This document shows, in pieces, positions 1 to 5,499 of a stretch of 5,729 bases of DNA. Origin of the DNA: Holosporales bacterium (lineage in GTDB: Bacteria > Pseudomonadota > Alphaproteobacteria > UBA3830 > JAIRMZ01). The first letter of the stretch is position 1; each line of letters begins with the position of its first letter. The translations under genes were made by a program, and so were the position numbers. The notes under the pieces are model-generated. The model was not told where the DNA came from. It ran no database searches and saw only the letters and a program-made list of their open reading frames with translations. The stretch covers positions 1 to 5,729 of the forward strand of contig JAIRMZ010000032.1 of assembly GCA_031258355.1 (NCBI GenBank), in the 5' to 3' direction.

Positions 1-470
1 AGAATAATGTTTTCAACATCCTCCCCAACATATCCCGCTTCTGTTAAAGTTGTCGCATCCGCAATCGTGAACGGAACATCCAGGCTGCGTGCTAATGTTT
101 GTGCAAGCAGGGTCTTTCCGCAACCTGTTGGTCCGATTAGCAAGATATTAGACTTCGAAAGCTCTACATCTTCACTTCGCGCCTCGGTGGTAATGCGCTT
201 GTAGTGGTTATACACAGCAACAGCAAGAATACGTTTAGCGCGCTCTTGCCCAATGACATATGCGTCAAGAATTTTATAAATCATTTGAGGTGTTGGGATG
301 CCCCCTTTGGTATGAAGGGCAGAGGCACCCTGATCTTCACGAACGATCTCGATACATAACCTGACACATTCGTCACAAATAAAGACCCTAGGTCCAGCAA
401 TAATTTTTTGGACATCGTGCTGGCTTTTTCCGCAGAAAGAGCAATACAACGTGTTCTTGCTTTTTTCCAT
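1..470 (-). CDS. clpX: ATP-dependent Clp protease ATP-binding subunit ClpX, N-terminal part (cut by window edge)
   Basis: ClpX is the AAA+ unfoldase that recognises tagged or native substrates in the cytoplasm and threads them into the ClpP peptidase. The visible 156 residues begin MEKSKNTLYCSFCGK. The N-terminal zinc-binding domain has four cysteine ligands at 10, 13, 32 and 35 (CSFC and ICDEC). The helix after IPTP (58-61) leads to YVIGQE (71-76), then Walker A GPTGCGKT at 113-120 and the pore-loop GYVG at 146-149 followed by EDVE. All of this matches the family closely. The start ATG at 468-470 is preceded by AAAGGG (480-485), 9 bases away, and gives the usual N-terminus. The rest of the gene (Walker B, sensors, IGF loop) lies beyond the left edge. 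Genes upstream on the same strand are tRNA-Thr and a sulfatase-fold gene, not clpP as in many bacteria. The 129-base gap 471-599 shows no clear terminator; it holds an AATAAT -10-like box (529-534, minus strand) without a good -35. Confidence 0.97.
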   Translation of the reverse strand, partial: MEKSKNTLYCSFCGKSQHDVQKIIAGPRVFICDECVRLCIEIVREDQGASALHTKGGIPTPQMIYKILDAYVIGQERAKRILAVAVYNHYKRITTEARSEDVELSKSNILLIGPTGCGKTLLAQTLARSLDVPFTIADATTLTEAGYVGEDVENII

Positions 471-599
471 GACCAAGTTCCCTTTCTAGACCTTTTGCCT
501 TTCCAGGCGTTCGCGTCTTTCCACTTTTATTATTCTTTTGAGTCCACAACAAAACCTTAACATCCTTCTGTTTTCTCCATCACTATGCCCTTTGTACTG

Positions 600-675
600 T
601 GGTGCCGGACGTCGGATTTGAACCAACGACCTACTGATTACAAATCAGCCGCTCTACCAACTGAGCTAGTCCGGC
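600..675 (-). tRNA. tRNA-Thr(UGU)
   Basis: Read on the minus strand this is a complete cloverleaf. The acceptor stem is GCCGGAC (669-675) pairing perfectly with GTCCGGC (604-610), with discriminator A at 603 and an encoded CCA at 600-602. The D-arm has the GCTC...GAGC stem. The anticodon stem GCTGA/TCAGT starts with a G-U wobble pair. The seven-base loop TTTGTAA (638-644) gives anticodon UGU at 640-642, and the T-arm is GTTGG-TTCGAAT-CCGAC. It reads ACA and, by wobble, other Thr codons. It lies 56 bases after the stop of the sulfatase-fold gene and 129 bases before clpX on the same strand, so it could be excised from a longer transcript or use its own promoter (see 690-718). Confidence 0.97.
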
Positions 676-689
676 CCAAGTTTCACGTC

Positions 690-718
690 CTTATAACAAA
701 TTTTGTAGGAAAACACGA
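690..718 (-). promoter_or_regulatory. possible promoter of tRNA-Thr
   Basis: On the minus strand a TATAAG box (690-695, five of six matches to TATAAT) would place transcription start about a dozen bases before the tRNA 5' end. The -35 position 17 bases upstream (713-718, TCGTGT) is poor, so the call rests on the -10 and its placement in the 56-base gap after the sulfatase-fold gene. Read-through from that gene is the alternative. Confidence 0.3.
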
Positions 719-731
719 CTAAGGAAACGGT

Positions 732-2354
732 TTAGTGCTCAGAAAAGAATTTCCATTCTTTGAGAGGTTGGCCATTTTCAACGACCTTAAAGAGCTTGCT
801 AACAGCATCAGAAGCATAGGAATCGTTGGGGACACAATGATTGAGCAAAGAAGGGTCTTCTGTTAGAGCCGCAAAAATATGCCGAAAGAGATTAACGGGA
901 CTGATGATTTGCCCTTCAGAATAGGAAGGAACAGGCCACTTAATCGCACAAAAAATTCCGACGGCATCTAATGCAGCAAGACTGGGCTCTATCCCATACG
1001 ATCGAATTAAAGCGTTGACATCCCCTTGCCCTTTCTCGACACCACGATAACGGCGCGGCCCATGGTCCCCCATTAATACAATAAGCGCTCCGGGGTCATG
1101 ACGATGGATAACCTTGAGCAAGGGCATCAGTTCTGCATTAGCGCTTTGCAAAAACGACGGATACTCCTTTTTCTCGAAGGAATCGAGAGATTCTCTTCCT
1201 CTATCTGTATTCATACCGGCACCAAAAGAGTGATCCGTACCCGCATAGATAAGGAAGAAATGAGGTGGCGCTTTCCTTTCTTCTAAGTAATCTTGGAGAA
1301 AATCTTCTGCGGATATTGAGAAAGATCTTGTTTTCCCTCCAATAAGATCTGCCCACCAGTCTACAGCATTGACGAATACACTAAAAGTTTCCGAAAAACC
1401 GAAATCTTTTGCGATTTTATAGAAACGGCATAATCCATAAGAAGCTAGGTAACGAAAGTCTAAATAACTTGTTTCCATAACATCTCTGTTCCATTTTCGA
1501 AAAGTATCGACACCAAGACAATTTATAGCACAAATGCGATATCCTTGCGCTTTTAGTGTGCTGTAGACAGGGGATCGGCCAAATATGGCGCCATGTAACT
1601 CTATGGGAAGTTCTCTGTATTTGTAGTTATGATAATGATGATTCATAAAGAACAGAGCCCCTGCCGTTCCATGGGTATGATCGTAGTTAGCGTAACAGTC
1701 TTCTAGGATGGAAAAATTTTGTTCTGCAAGAAAAGTCATGAGACCATTTTGTGGTAAATGATAAATTTCTCGCAAAGCTTTATTACTTGTGTAAGATTCC
1801 AATAAAAATAGGTAAATATTGGGTTTATGCTTGAACGTAATCGGTAAAGATACAGGTTTTGGAACAAGTGAAGGATCAGGCATGTATTCTGTGGGGAAGA
1901 TTCTTCCAGAAAAGCACCATATTTCCCGGGTACAAAGCCCTATTATGAGGATAACATAGAGAAATTTACGCCATCTCAAAGCTGGCAAGCTGAGAAGAAA
2001 CGCTCCAGGAAATAAAAATGTATAAGGTGGAATTTCTGGGAATTTTAGAGCGAGAACTATGGTTCCACCCAGCATGACTACGAGGAAATCGAGAGAACGA
2101 CGAGGCCAGCCACGAGGTTTTAAGAAATGGACGAAAAGATCGAGCAGCAAAAGAGGAGCACACAAAACCGCCGTCCAAGCGGCCTCACGTAAAAGGTCAG
2201 AGATAAGGAAGATAAAAGTGTTTTTGTGGAAAATCCAAAGCTTCGGATAGAGAATGCAGAGGAAAAGGAGGAACCCAGGACTCTCTAAAAGCCAACTTCC
2301 ACTTCTTTTCAAAATCCGCCCTGTTGACATCGCAGCCCACCCCTTCTTTCCCAA
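732..2354 (-). CDS. membrane-anchored sulfatase/LTA-synthase-like (alkaline phosphatase superfamily) protein
   Basis: The 540-residue protein resembles the general architecture of lipoteichoic-acid synthases and periplasmic phosphoglycerol or phosphoethanolamine transferases: an N-terminal bundle of hydrophobic helices (about 26-42, 46-78 broken, 88-104, 111-126, 131-148) and then an extracytoplasmic catalytic domain from about residue 178. Likely metal and catalytic positions are E186 in FLLESYTS, T227 or T230 in DHTHGTAG as nucleophile, D374/H375 in AGTDHSFG, and D430/H431 in MGDHGPRR. These assignments come from motif spacing, not alignment. The substrate is unknown; a phosphoryl- or sulfo-ester on an envelope polymer or lipid is the natural inference. 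The start is uncertain. TTG at 2352-2354 has AAAGGA (2363-2368) 8 bases upstream; ATG at 2328-2330, eight codons in, has only a weaker AAGGGG. It is divergent from mreB across about 100 bp. GC is lower than in the mre genes, but so is that of clpX. No terminator is evident before tRNA-Thr. Confidence 0.8.
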   Translation of the reverse strand: MGKKGWAAMSTGRILKRSGSWLLESPGFLLFLCILYPKLWIFHKNTFIFLISDLLREAAWTAVLCAPLLLLDLFVHFLKPRGWPRRSLDFLVVMLGGTIVLALKFPEIPPYTFLFPGAFLLSLPALRWRKFLYVILIIGLCTREIWCFSGRIFPTEYMPDPSLVPKPVSLPITFKHKPNIYLFLLESYTSNKALREIYHLPQNGLMTFLAEQNFSILEDCYANYDHTHGTAGALFFMNHHYHNYKYRELPIELHGAIFGRSPVYSTLKAQGYRICAINCLGVDTFRKWNRDVMETSYLDFRYLASYGLCRFYKIAKDFGFSETFSVFVNAVDWWADLIGGKTRSFSISAEDFLQDYLEERKAPPHFFLIYAGTDHSFGAGMNTDRGRESLDSFEKKEYPSFLQSANAELMPLLKVIHRHDPGALIVLMGDHGPRRYRGVEKGQGDVNALIRSYGIEPSLAALDAVGIFCAIKWPVPSYSEGQIISPVNLFRHIFAALTEDPSLLNHCVPNDSYASDAVSKLFKVVENGQPLKEWKFFSEH

Positions 2355-2381
2355 AGATTCTATCCTTTAATGCAAGCAAAG

Positions 2382-2417
2382 AGAAAGAGTGTGTTCCCTC
2401 TTTCTGTCCTCAGAAAG
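2382..2417. repeat. alternating inverted repeats of an AGAAAG motif between divergent genes
   Basis: Three related arms lie in the sulfatase-mreB intergenic region: AGAAAGAG (2382-2389), its perfect complement CTCTTTCT (2398-2405, 8-base spacer), and CAGAAAG (2411-2417), which pairs perfectly with CTTTCTG (2400-2406) across a TCCT loop. The central arm can therefore pair with either flank. The two AGAAAG copies in the same orientation are 30 bp apart, about three helical turns. The third arm lies between the proposed -35 and -10 of mreB, and the central arm covers the -35. An operator for a dimeric regulator is possible but unproven; chance in a low-complexity AG/CT-rich stretch is the alternative. 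Confidence 0.4.
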
Positions 2418-2429
2418 CTCGCGTACACT
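2401..2429 (+). promoter_or_regulatory. possible promoter of mreBCD
   Basis: TACACT at 2424-2429 matches four of six positions of the sigma-70 -10 element and is 17 bases from TTTCTG at 2401-2406, a weak -35. Transcription would begin near 2436, leaving a leader of about 19 bases that holds the mreB ribosome-binding site. It is the best-placed candidate I can see, but the poor -35 keeps it tentative. Confidence 0.3.
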
Positions 2430-2454
2430 GAGGTTTCCTGTGAGGGGAGGGCTT

Positions 2455-3498
2455 GTGTTTTTCCAGAAATTACGAGGATGGATTTCCTCGGATATGGCGA
2501 TCGACTTAGGAACCGCGAATACGTTGGTTTATGTCAAAGATAAGGGCATCGTGTTGAACGAGCCCTCCGTTGTTGCGATCAGTGAATCAAAAGGGCATCG
2601 CCAGATTCTCGCAGTAGGAGAGGAAGCCAAGCTCATGGTAGGGCGCACACCAGGAAATATTCAGGCCATTCGTCCCCTTCGGGACGGTGTCATTGCGGAC
2701 TTTGAGGTCGCAGAAGGCATGATTAAGCATTTCATTCGCAAAGTGCATAATCAGCGGCGTTTTGCCAATCCTCAGATCATCGTATGCATTCCCTACGGAT
2801 CGACGGCAGTAGAGCGACGCGCGATTCAAGAGGCTGCGGAAAGCGCTGGAGCACGACGTGTGTTCTTAATCGAGGAGCCGATGGCCGCCGCTATTGGGGC
2901 AGGATTGCCCGTCACAAGTCCGATGGGCTCTATGGTTGTCGATGTGGGAGGGGGAACTTCGGAAGTCGCAGTCCTTTCCTTAGGGGGTATCGTGTATGCC
3001 CGCTCCCTCCGGGTCGGGGGCGACAAGTTGGATGAGGCGATTATCAGCTACATCCGCCGCCAAGAGAACCTCTTGATTGGAGAAACGACAGCAGAGCGTA
3101 TTAAGAAAGAAATCGGCGCAGCTTTGCCTCCTGAAGACGGAGAAGGCCTTACGATGCGAATCAAGGGACGCGATCTGATCCGAGGGATTCCTAAAGAGAT
3201 CGAAGTGACAGAACGCAAGATCGCAGAGAGCTTAACCGAACCTCTCTCCTCTATCGTAGATTCCGTCAAAATTGCTCTCGAATGCACGGCTCCTGAGCTT
3301 TCCGCCGACATCGTTGATAATGGAATCTTCCTGACAGGGGGAGGCGCCTTGTTAAAGCGTCTGGACGCTTTACTGGCGCAAGTAACAGCCCTCCCTGTCT
3401 TCGTCGCGAAAGAGCCTCTTTTTTGTGTCGTCTTGGGAACAGGGCGCGCTCTAGAAGAGATTGATACGATGAAGGAAGTGCTCTTGCGCGCTTATTAG
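2455..3498 (+). CDS. mreB: rod shape-determining protein MreB (bacterial actin)
   Basis: MreB polymerises on the inner face of the cytoplasmic membrane and directs elongation-phase peptidoglycan synthesis. The 347 residues agree with the family's usual length. From the chosen start: an amphipathic N-terminal segment (M)FFQKLRGW for membrane binding, phosphate-1 motif IDLGTANT (16-23), then VLNEPSVVAI, the region around VERRAIQEAA and IEEPMAAAIGAGLP, phosphate-2 motif DVGGGTSE (163-170), LIGETTAERIKKEIG, the adenosine motif LTGGGALL near the end, and ALEEID close to the C-terminus. The start is GTG at 2455, preceded by AGGGGAGG (2443-2450). The frame stays open upstream to a GTG at 2389, but those 22 residues are not family-like and lack a good ribosome-binding site. 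It is first in the mreBCD operon, with mreC beginning 3 bases after its stop, and divergent from a sulfatase-fold gene. Confidence 0.97.
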   Translation: MFFQKLRGWISSDMAIDLGTANTLVYVKDKGIVLNEPSVVAISESKGHRQILAVGEEAKLMVGRTPGNIQAIRPLRDGVIADFEVAEGMIKHFIRKVHNQRRFANPQIIVCIPYGSTAVERRAIQEAAESAGARRVFLIEEPMAAAIGAGLPVTSPMGSMVVDVGGGTSEVAVLSLGGIVYARSLRVGGDKLDEAIISYIRRQENLLIGETTAERIKKEIGAALPPEDGEGLTMRIKGRDLIRGIPKEIEVTERKIAESLTEPLSSIVDSVKIALECTAPELSADIVDNGIFLTGGGALLKRLDALLAQVTALPVFVAKEPLFCVVLGTGRALEEIDTMKEVLLRAY

Positions 3499-3501
3499 GC
3501 T

Positions 3502-4335
3502 ATGCGCCTTTCCTCTGCTCATGCCCCTAAAGCTCCCCCTACTGCCGTTGCTTCTCAACAACGACAGGCTTTTGTATCTCTCCTCACAGGGTGTTTTGCC
3601 CTTGGGCTCCTGCATATTCCCTTCTTTGCGCCTTTCATTGAGCAGATTCGTGGTGCTGTCATTGAGGGAAAAGGAGAAGTCCTGCGTGTTTATACTACCC
3701 AGATAAGAGAGGCTTTTTGGGCTTTCCTCGGTGTGCAAGATCTTTGGCAACAGAAGGAATTTTTAGAAGAACAACTGATGGAGGCGCGTTTTACCGCCCA
3801 GCGCTTGCCCTATCTTCTCCAAGAAAACGAAGAGCTGCGCCAGCTCCTGAAAATGCCGATTCCTCCAGGGTTTACGGTTCTTGGTGCACGCATCCTGACG
3901 CATCAGGAAGGACAAACACAAACATTTCTTCTAGATGTCGGCACAGATCAAGGTGTTCAGCAGGATGCCGCAGTGATGGGACCTGCTGGCCTTCTCGGAC
4001 GTGTTATCCGAGTAGAGAGACGAGAAAGCCAAGTCTTGCGTATTACGGATAGCGCTTCTCGCCTACCTGTCGTGTTCCTTCCTTCTAGGAGGCATGCCGT
4101 GCTGGTTGGCGATATTTCTTCAGCAGTACGTATTGAACTTCTGCCAGAGCCGTTGCCAGAAGCACCACAAGATGTTGTAACGTCAGAAATTCCTAGCGTT
4201 TTTCCCGGAGGACTCCTTGTCGGCCAGCTTGAGGAAGGGACGGTTCGTGTAACAACGGAAGCGGCTTTCCTTGCGCTGACTCATGTCGGCGTTCTGATTC
4301 CTGAGAAGAAAAAGGCATCACATGCCTGTCCTTAA
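3502..4335 (+). CDS. mreC: rod shape-determining protein MreC
   Basis: MreC is a bitopic inner-membrane protein whose periplasmic part scaffolds the elongasome, binding PBP2 and linking to MreB and MreD. The 277-residue product has a short cytoplasmic N-terminus, one transmembrane helix at about 22-46 (from QAFVSLLTG to FFAPF), and a coiled coil at about 80-117 rich in E/Q/L (for example FLEEQLMEA and QENEELRQLL). A two-lobed beta domain runs from about 120 to 270, with the family-typical stretch VMGPAGLLGRVIRV and later PGGLLVGQLEEG. The C-terminal tail ends in KKKASHACP. The ATG lies 3 bases after the mreB stop with only a weak ribosome-binding site, suggesting translational coupling. Its last 14 bases overlap mreD. 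It is somewhat short for the family, because there is no long C-terminal extension. Confidence 0.95.
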   Translation: MRLSSAHAPKAPPTAVASQQRQAFVSLLTGCFALGLLHIPFFAPFIEQIRGAVIEGKGEVLRVYTTQIREAFWAFLGVQDLWQQKEFLEEQLMEARFTAQRLPYLLQENEELRQLLKMPIPPGFTVLGARILTHQEGQTQTFLLDVGTDQGVQQDAAVMGPAGLLGRVIRVERRESQVLRITDSASRLPVVFLPSRRHAVLVGDISSAVRIELLPEPLPEAPQDVVTSEIPSVFPGGLLVGQLEEGTVRVTTEAAFLALTHVGVLIPEKKKASHACP

Positions 4336-4765
4336 GTCCCCCCTCCGCCTTCCTGGAATATTGCTAAGTTTATTGCCATTGACTTTCCTCCCTCTCTTTC
4401 CTAATCCCCTTTTTCCTCTTTGGCTTCTCGGGATGCAGGATTTTTTACAAAAACCGCCTCCTTCCTTTCTCGGTCTGTGGCTCGTCTGTCTGGCTTATGA
4501 TTTTCTCCACAACTTTACAGTAGGTCTTACGTTTTTCTCTTTCGCTTGCCTCTACTGTAGTGTGGATCTAGGGTGCAAAAGACTCTCTACCGCGTCGTTC
4601 CCCCTTCTTTGGTTATTGGCAACCGCTACAGCGATTGGAGGTGATATGCTTTTCTTCAGAGGAGAGGCTTGGCACGCTTTTCGTGATGGTTCGTGGAAAG
4701 ATATCTGCAAATTGATAACGCTCTACCCTCTGATCATTTTGATAGGGTATCGGACAGAAAAGTAG
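4322..4765 (+). CDS. mreD: rod shape-determining protein MreD
   Basis: MreD is a small integral membrane partner of MreC in the elongasome. The 147-residue product is strongly hydrophobic with about five membrane segments (roughly 10-37, 48-64, 66-82, 92-110 and 128-143). The stretch CLAYDFLHNFTVGLTFF fits the family's usual pattern of an acidic residue in a helix followed by a small loop and G-L. Sequence conservation in MreD is low, so position after mreC is the main argument. The ATG overlaps the last 14 bases of mreC in another frame and is preceded by AAAAAGG, 6 bases away. It ends the operon as seen here: the next gene, rplI, points the other way, so mrdA and rodA, which often follow in alphaproteobacteria, are absent from this place. 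Confidence 0.88.
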   Translation: MPVLKSPLRLPGILLSLLPLTFLPLFPNPLFPLWLLGMQDFLQKPPPSFLGLWLVCLAYDFLHNFTVGLTFFSFACLYCSVDLGCKRLSTASFPLLWLLATATAIGGDMLFFRGEAWHAFRDGSWKDICKLITLYPLIILIGYRTEK

Positions 4766-4766
4766 A

Positions 4767-4798
4767 ACACTTCCTTACCCTACCGAAAAGGAAGATGT
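4767..4798. terminator. hairpin between the convergent mreD and rplI genes, possible bidirectional terminator
   Basis: The 34-base gap is almost filled by an inverted repeat. CTTCCTT (4770-4776) pairs with AAGGAAG (4788-4794), and ACA (4767-4769) with TGT (4796-4798) across a single bulged A at 4795. That gives ten base pairs around an 11-base loop. No clean run of T follows on either strand (T-rich TTCTACTTTTCTG on the minus strand is the nearest), so intrinsic termination would be weak. The position between two converging genes supports the role. Confidence 0.45.
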
Positions 4799-4799
4799 G

Positions 4800-5285
4800 C
4801 TACTCTCGACGGTAGGCGTTGCTTTGTGCTTCCGCTTCTTCCACAGAGGGGGCAATATTGACGAGGACGAAGGTATGGACCTCGGCATGGAGAGCAAGGG
4901 GTACCTTAAAGACCCCTGTTTCTTTCAGGGGTTGCGCCAAAAGGACTTGCTGTCGCGTAACAACGCTCCCAAGGGCATCAGCAATATCACGGTGCGTAAC
5001 AGAGCCATAAAGCCCGCCTTTCTCACTCGCCTGGCGGATCAAGGTAACCCATTTCCCCTCCAAGGAGTTCGCTAAAATACGCGCGGCTTCCTCTTGTTCT
5101 TTGTACTGTGCGGCAATCTGCTCTTTTTGCTGTTCAAAATAAGTACGATCCTCTTCCGTCGCACGCAAAGCCAATTTCTTGGGAAGCAAATAGTTGCGCG
5201 CATATCCTGCCTTTACTTGAACGACATCTCCCATCCCTCCTAATTTGCCGATTCTCTGCAAAAGGATGACCTGAACTTGCCGCAT
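4800..5285 (-). CDS. rplI: 50S ribosomal protein L9
   Basis: L9 binds 23S rRNA near the base of the L1 stalk and influences frame maintenance between neighbouring ribosomes. The 161-residue product has the N-terminal rRNA-binding domain with VILLQRIGKLGGMGDVVQVK and the signature GYARNYLLP (27-35). A long charged connecting helix follows (about 44-75), then the C-terminal domain starting near SLEGKWV and containing GGLYGSVTHRDIADAL. A glycine usually found just after NYLLPx is lysine here (PKKLALRA). The ATG at 5283-5285 is preceded by AGAGGA (5290-5295) and gives the family's exact N-terminus; the 20-codon in-frame extension upstream is not family-like. In many bacteria rplI follows rpsF-rpsR. 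Here it stands alone behind its own promoter, divergent from tRNA-Leu and convergent with mreD. Confidence 0.97.
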   Translation of the reverse strand: MRQVQVILLQRIGKLGGMGDVVQVKAGYARNYLLPKKLALRATEEDRTYFEQQKEQIAAQYKEQEEAARILANSLEGKWVTLIRQASEKGGLYGSVTHRDIADALGSVVTRQQVLLAQPLKETGVFKVPLALHAEVHTFVLVNIAPSVEEAEAQSNAYRRE

Positions 5286-5316
5286 CTTTTCCTCTAAACC
5301 TCTTCTCAGCCTACCC

Positions 5317-5345
5317 ACTTTACTTTCCCTCTCGAGGAAGCGCAA
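5317..5345 (-). promoter_or_regulatory. likely promoter of rplI
   Basis: On the minus strand TTGCGC (5340-5345) is followed after 17 bases by TAAAGT (5317-5322, four of six -10 matches). Transcription would start near 5310 and leave a leader of about 25 bases carrying the L9 ribosome-binding site. Because rplI has no same-strand neighbour upstream within view, a promoter must lie in this 114-base gap, and this is the best fit. Confidence 0.45.
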
Positions 5346-5362
5346 GGAACCTAGAACACATC

Positions 5363-5391
5363 ATGACAAGAGGGGAGATTTCCTCTATTCT
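5363..5391 (+). promoter_or_regulatory. likely promoter of tRNA-Leu and rnd
   Basis: ATGACA (5363-5368, five of six matches to TTGACA) and TATTCT (5386-5391, four of six) are separated by exactly 17 bases. The expected transcription start near 5398 falls only about two bases before the tRNA 5' end at 5400. It is arranged back to back with the rplI promoter, with 17 bases between the two -35 boxes. Confidence 0.55.
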
Positions 5392-5399
5392 TGAGTCAG

Positions 5400-5485
5400 G
5401 CCCAGGTGGCGGAATTGGTAGACGCGCTAGATTCAGGTTCTAGTCTGCTTTGCGGGTGGAAGTTCGAGTCTTCTCCTGGGCACCA
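5400..5485 (+). tRNA. tRNA-Leu(CAG)
   Basis: This is a class II tRNA with a long variable arm. The acceptor GCCCAGG (5400-5406) pairs perfectly with CCTGGGC (5475-5481), with discriminator A5482 and encoded CCA at 5483-5485. The D-arm contains GGCGGAATTGGTAGACGC. The anticodon stem CTAGA/TCTAG holds the loop TTCAGGT (5432-5438), anticodon CAG at 5434-5436, reading CUG. The variable arm forms a CTGC-TTT-GCGG hairpin, and the T-arm is GGAAG-TTCGAGT-CTTCT. The rnd start codon follows just 14 bases after the CCA, so the two are probably cotranscribed. Confidence 0.97.
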
Positions 5486-5499
5486 AATAAGGAGAGATC
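5486..5499 (+). promoter_or_regulatory. ribosome-binding site of rnd, lying in the tRNA-Leu 3' trailer
   Basis: The 14 bases between the tRNA CCA and the rnd start contain TAAGGAG (5488-5494), a perfect anti-Shine-Dalgarno complement, 5 bases before GTG 5500. This fixes the GTG as the start and means the tRNA trailer and the mRNA translation signal are the same sequence. Confidence 0.8.

Noticed and set aside
557..580. Seven-codon open frame (MEKTEGC) on the minus strand between tRNA-Thr and clpX
   Set aside because: It has an AAAGGG-like sequence upstream and a start resembling clpX's, but it is too short to separate from chance and no attenuator structure accompanies it.
600..731. tRNA-Thr as an attachment site for an integrated element
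   Set aside because: No partial copy of the tRNA 3' end and no integrase gene were found in the window.
2059..2250. Overlapping open frames opposite or within the sulfatase-fold gene and mreB
   Set aside because: They are shadows of well-supported genes, with low-complexity or basic compositions and no family resemblance.
732..2354. Recent horizontal transfer of the sulfatase-fold gene on account of low GC
   Set aside because: The neighbouring clpX has a similarly low GC, and no repeats, integrase or attachment site were seen, even though a tRNA lies next to it.
2389..2454. In-frame upstream extension of mreB to GTG 2389
   Set aside because: The 22 extra residues do not resemble the MreB N-terminus, the strong AGGGGAGG sits directly before GTG 2455, and the 347-residue form has the usual length.
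4797..5075. Plus-strand open frames opposite rplI
   Set aside because: The minus strand encodes a clear L9, and these frames have no recognisable domain.
5286..5345. 20-residue N-terminal extension of L9
   Set aside because: L9 starts with the MxVILL-type strand, which matches ATG 5283-5285 with its own ribosome-binding site. The extension overlaps the promoter candidate.
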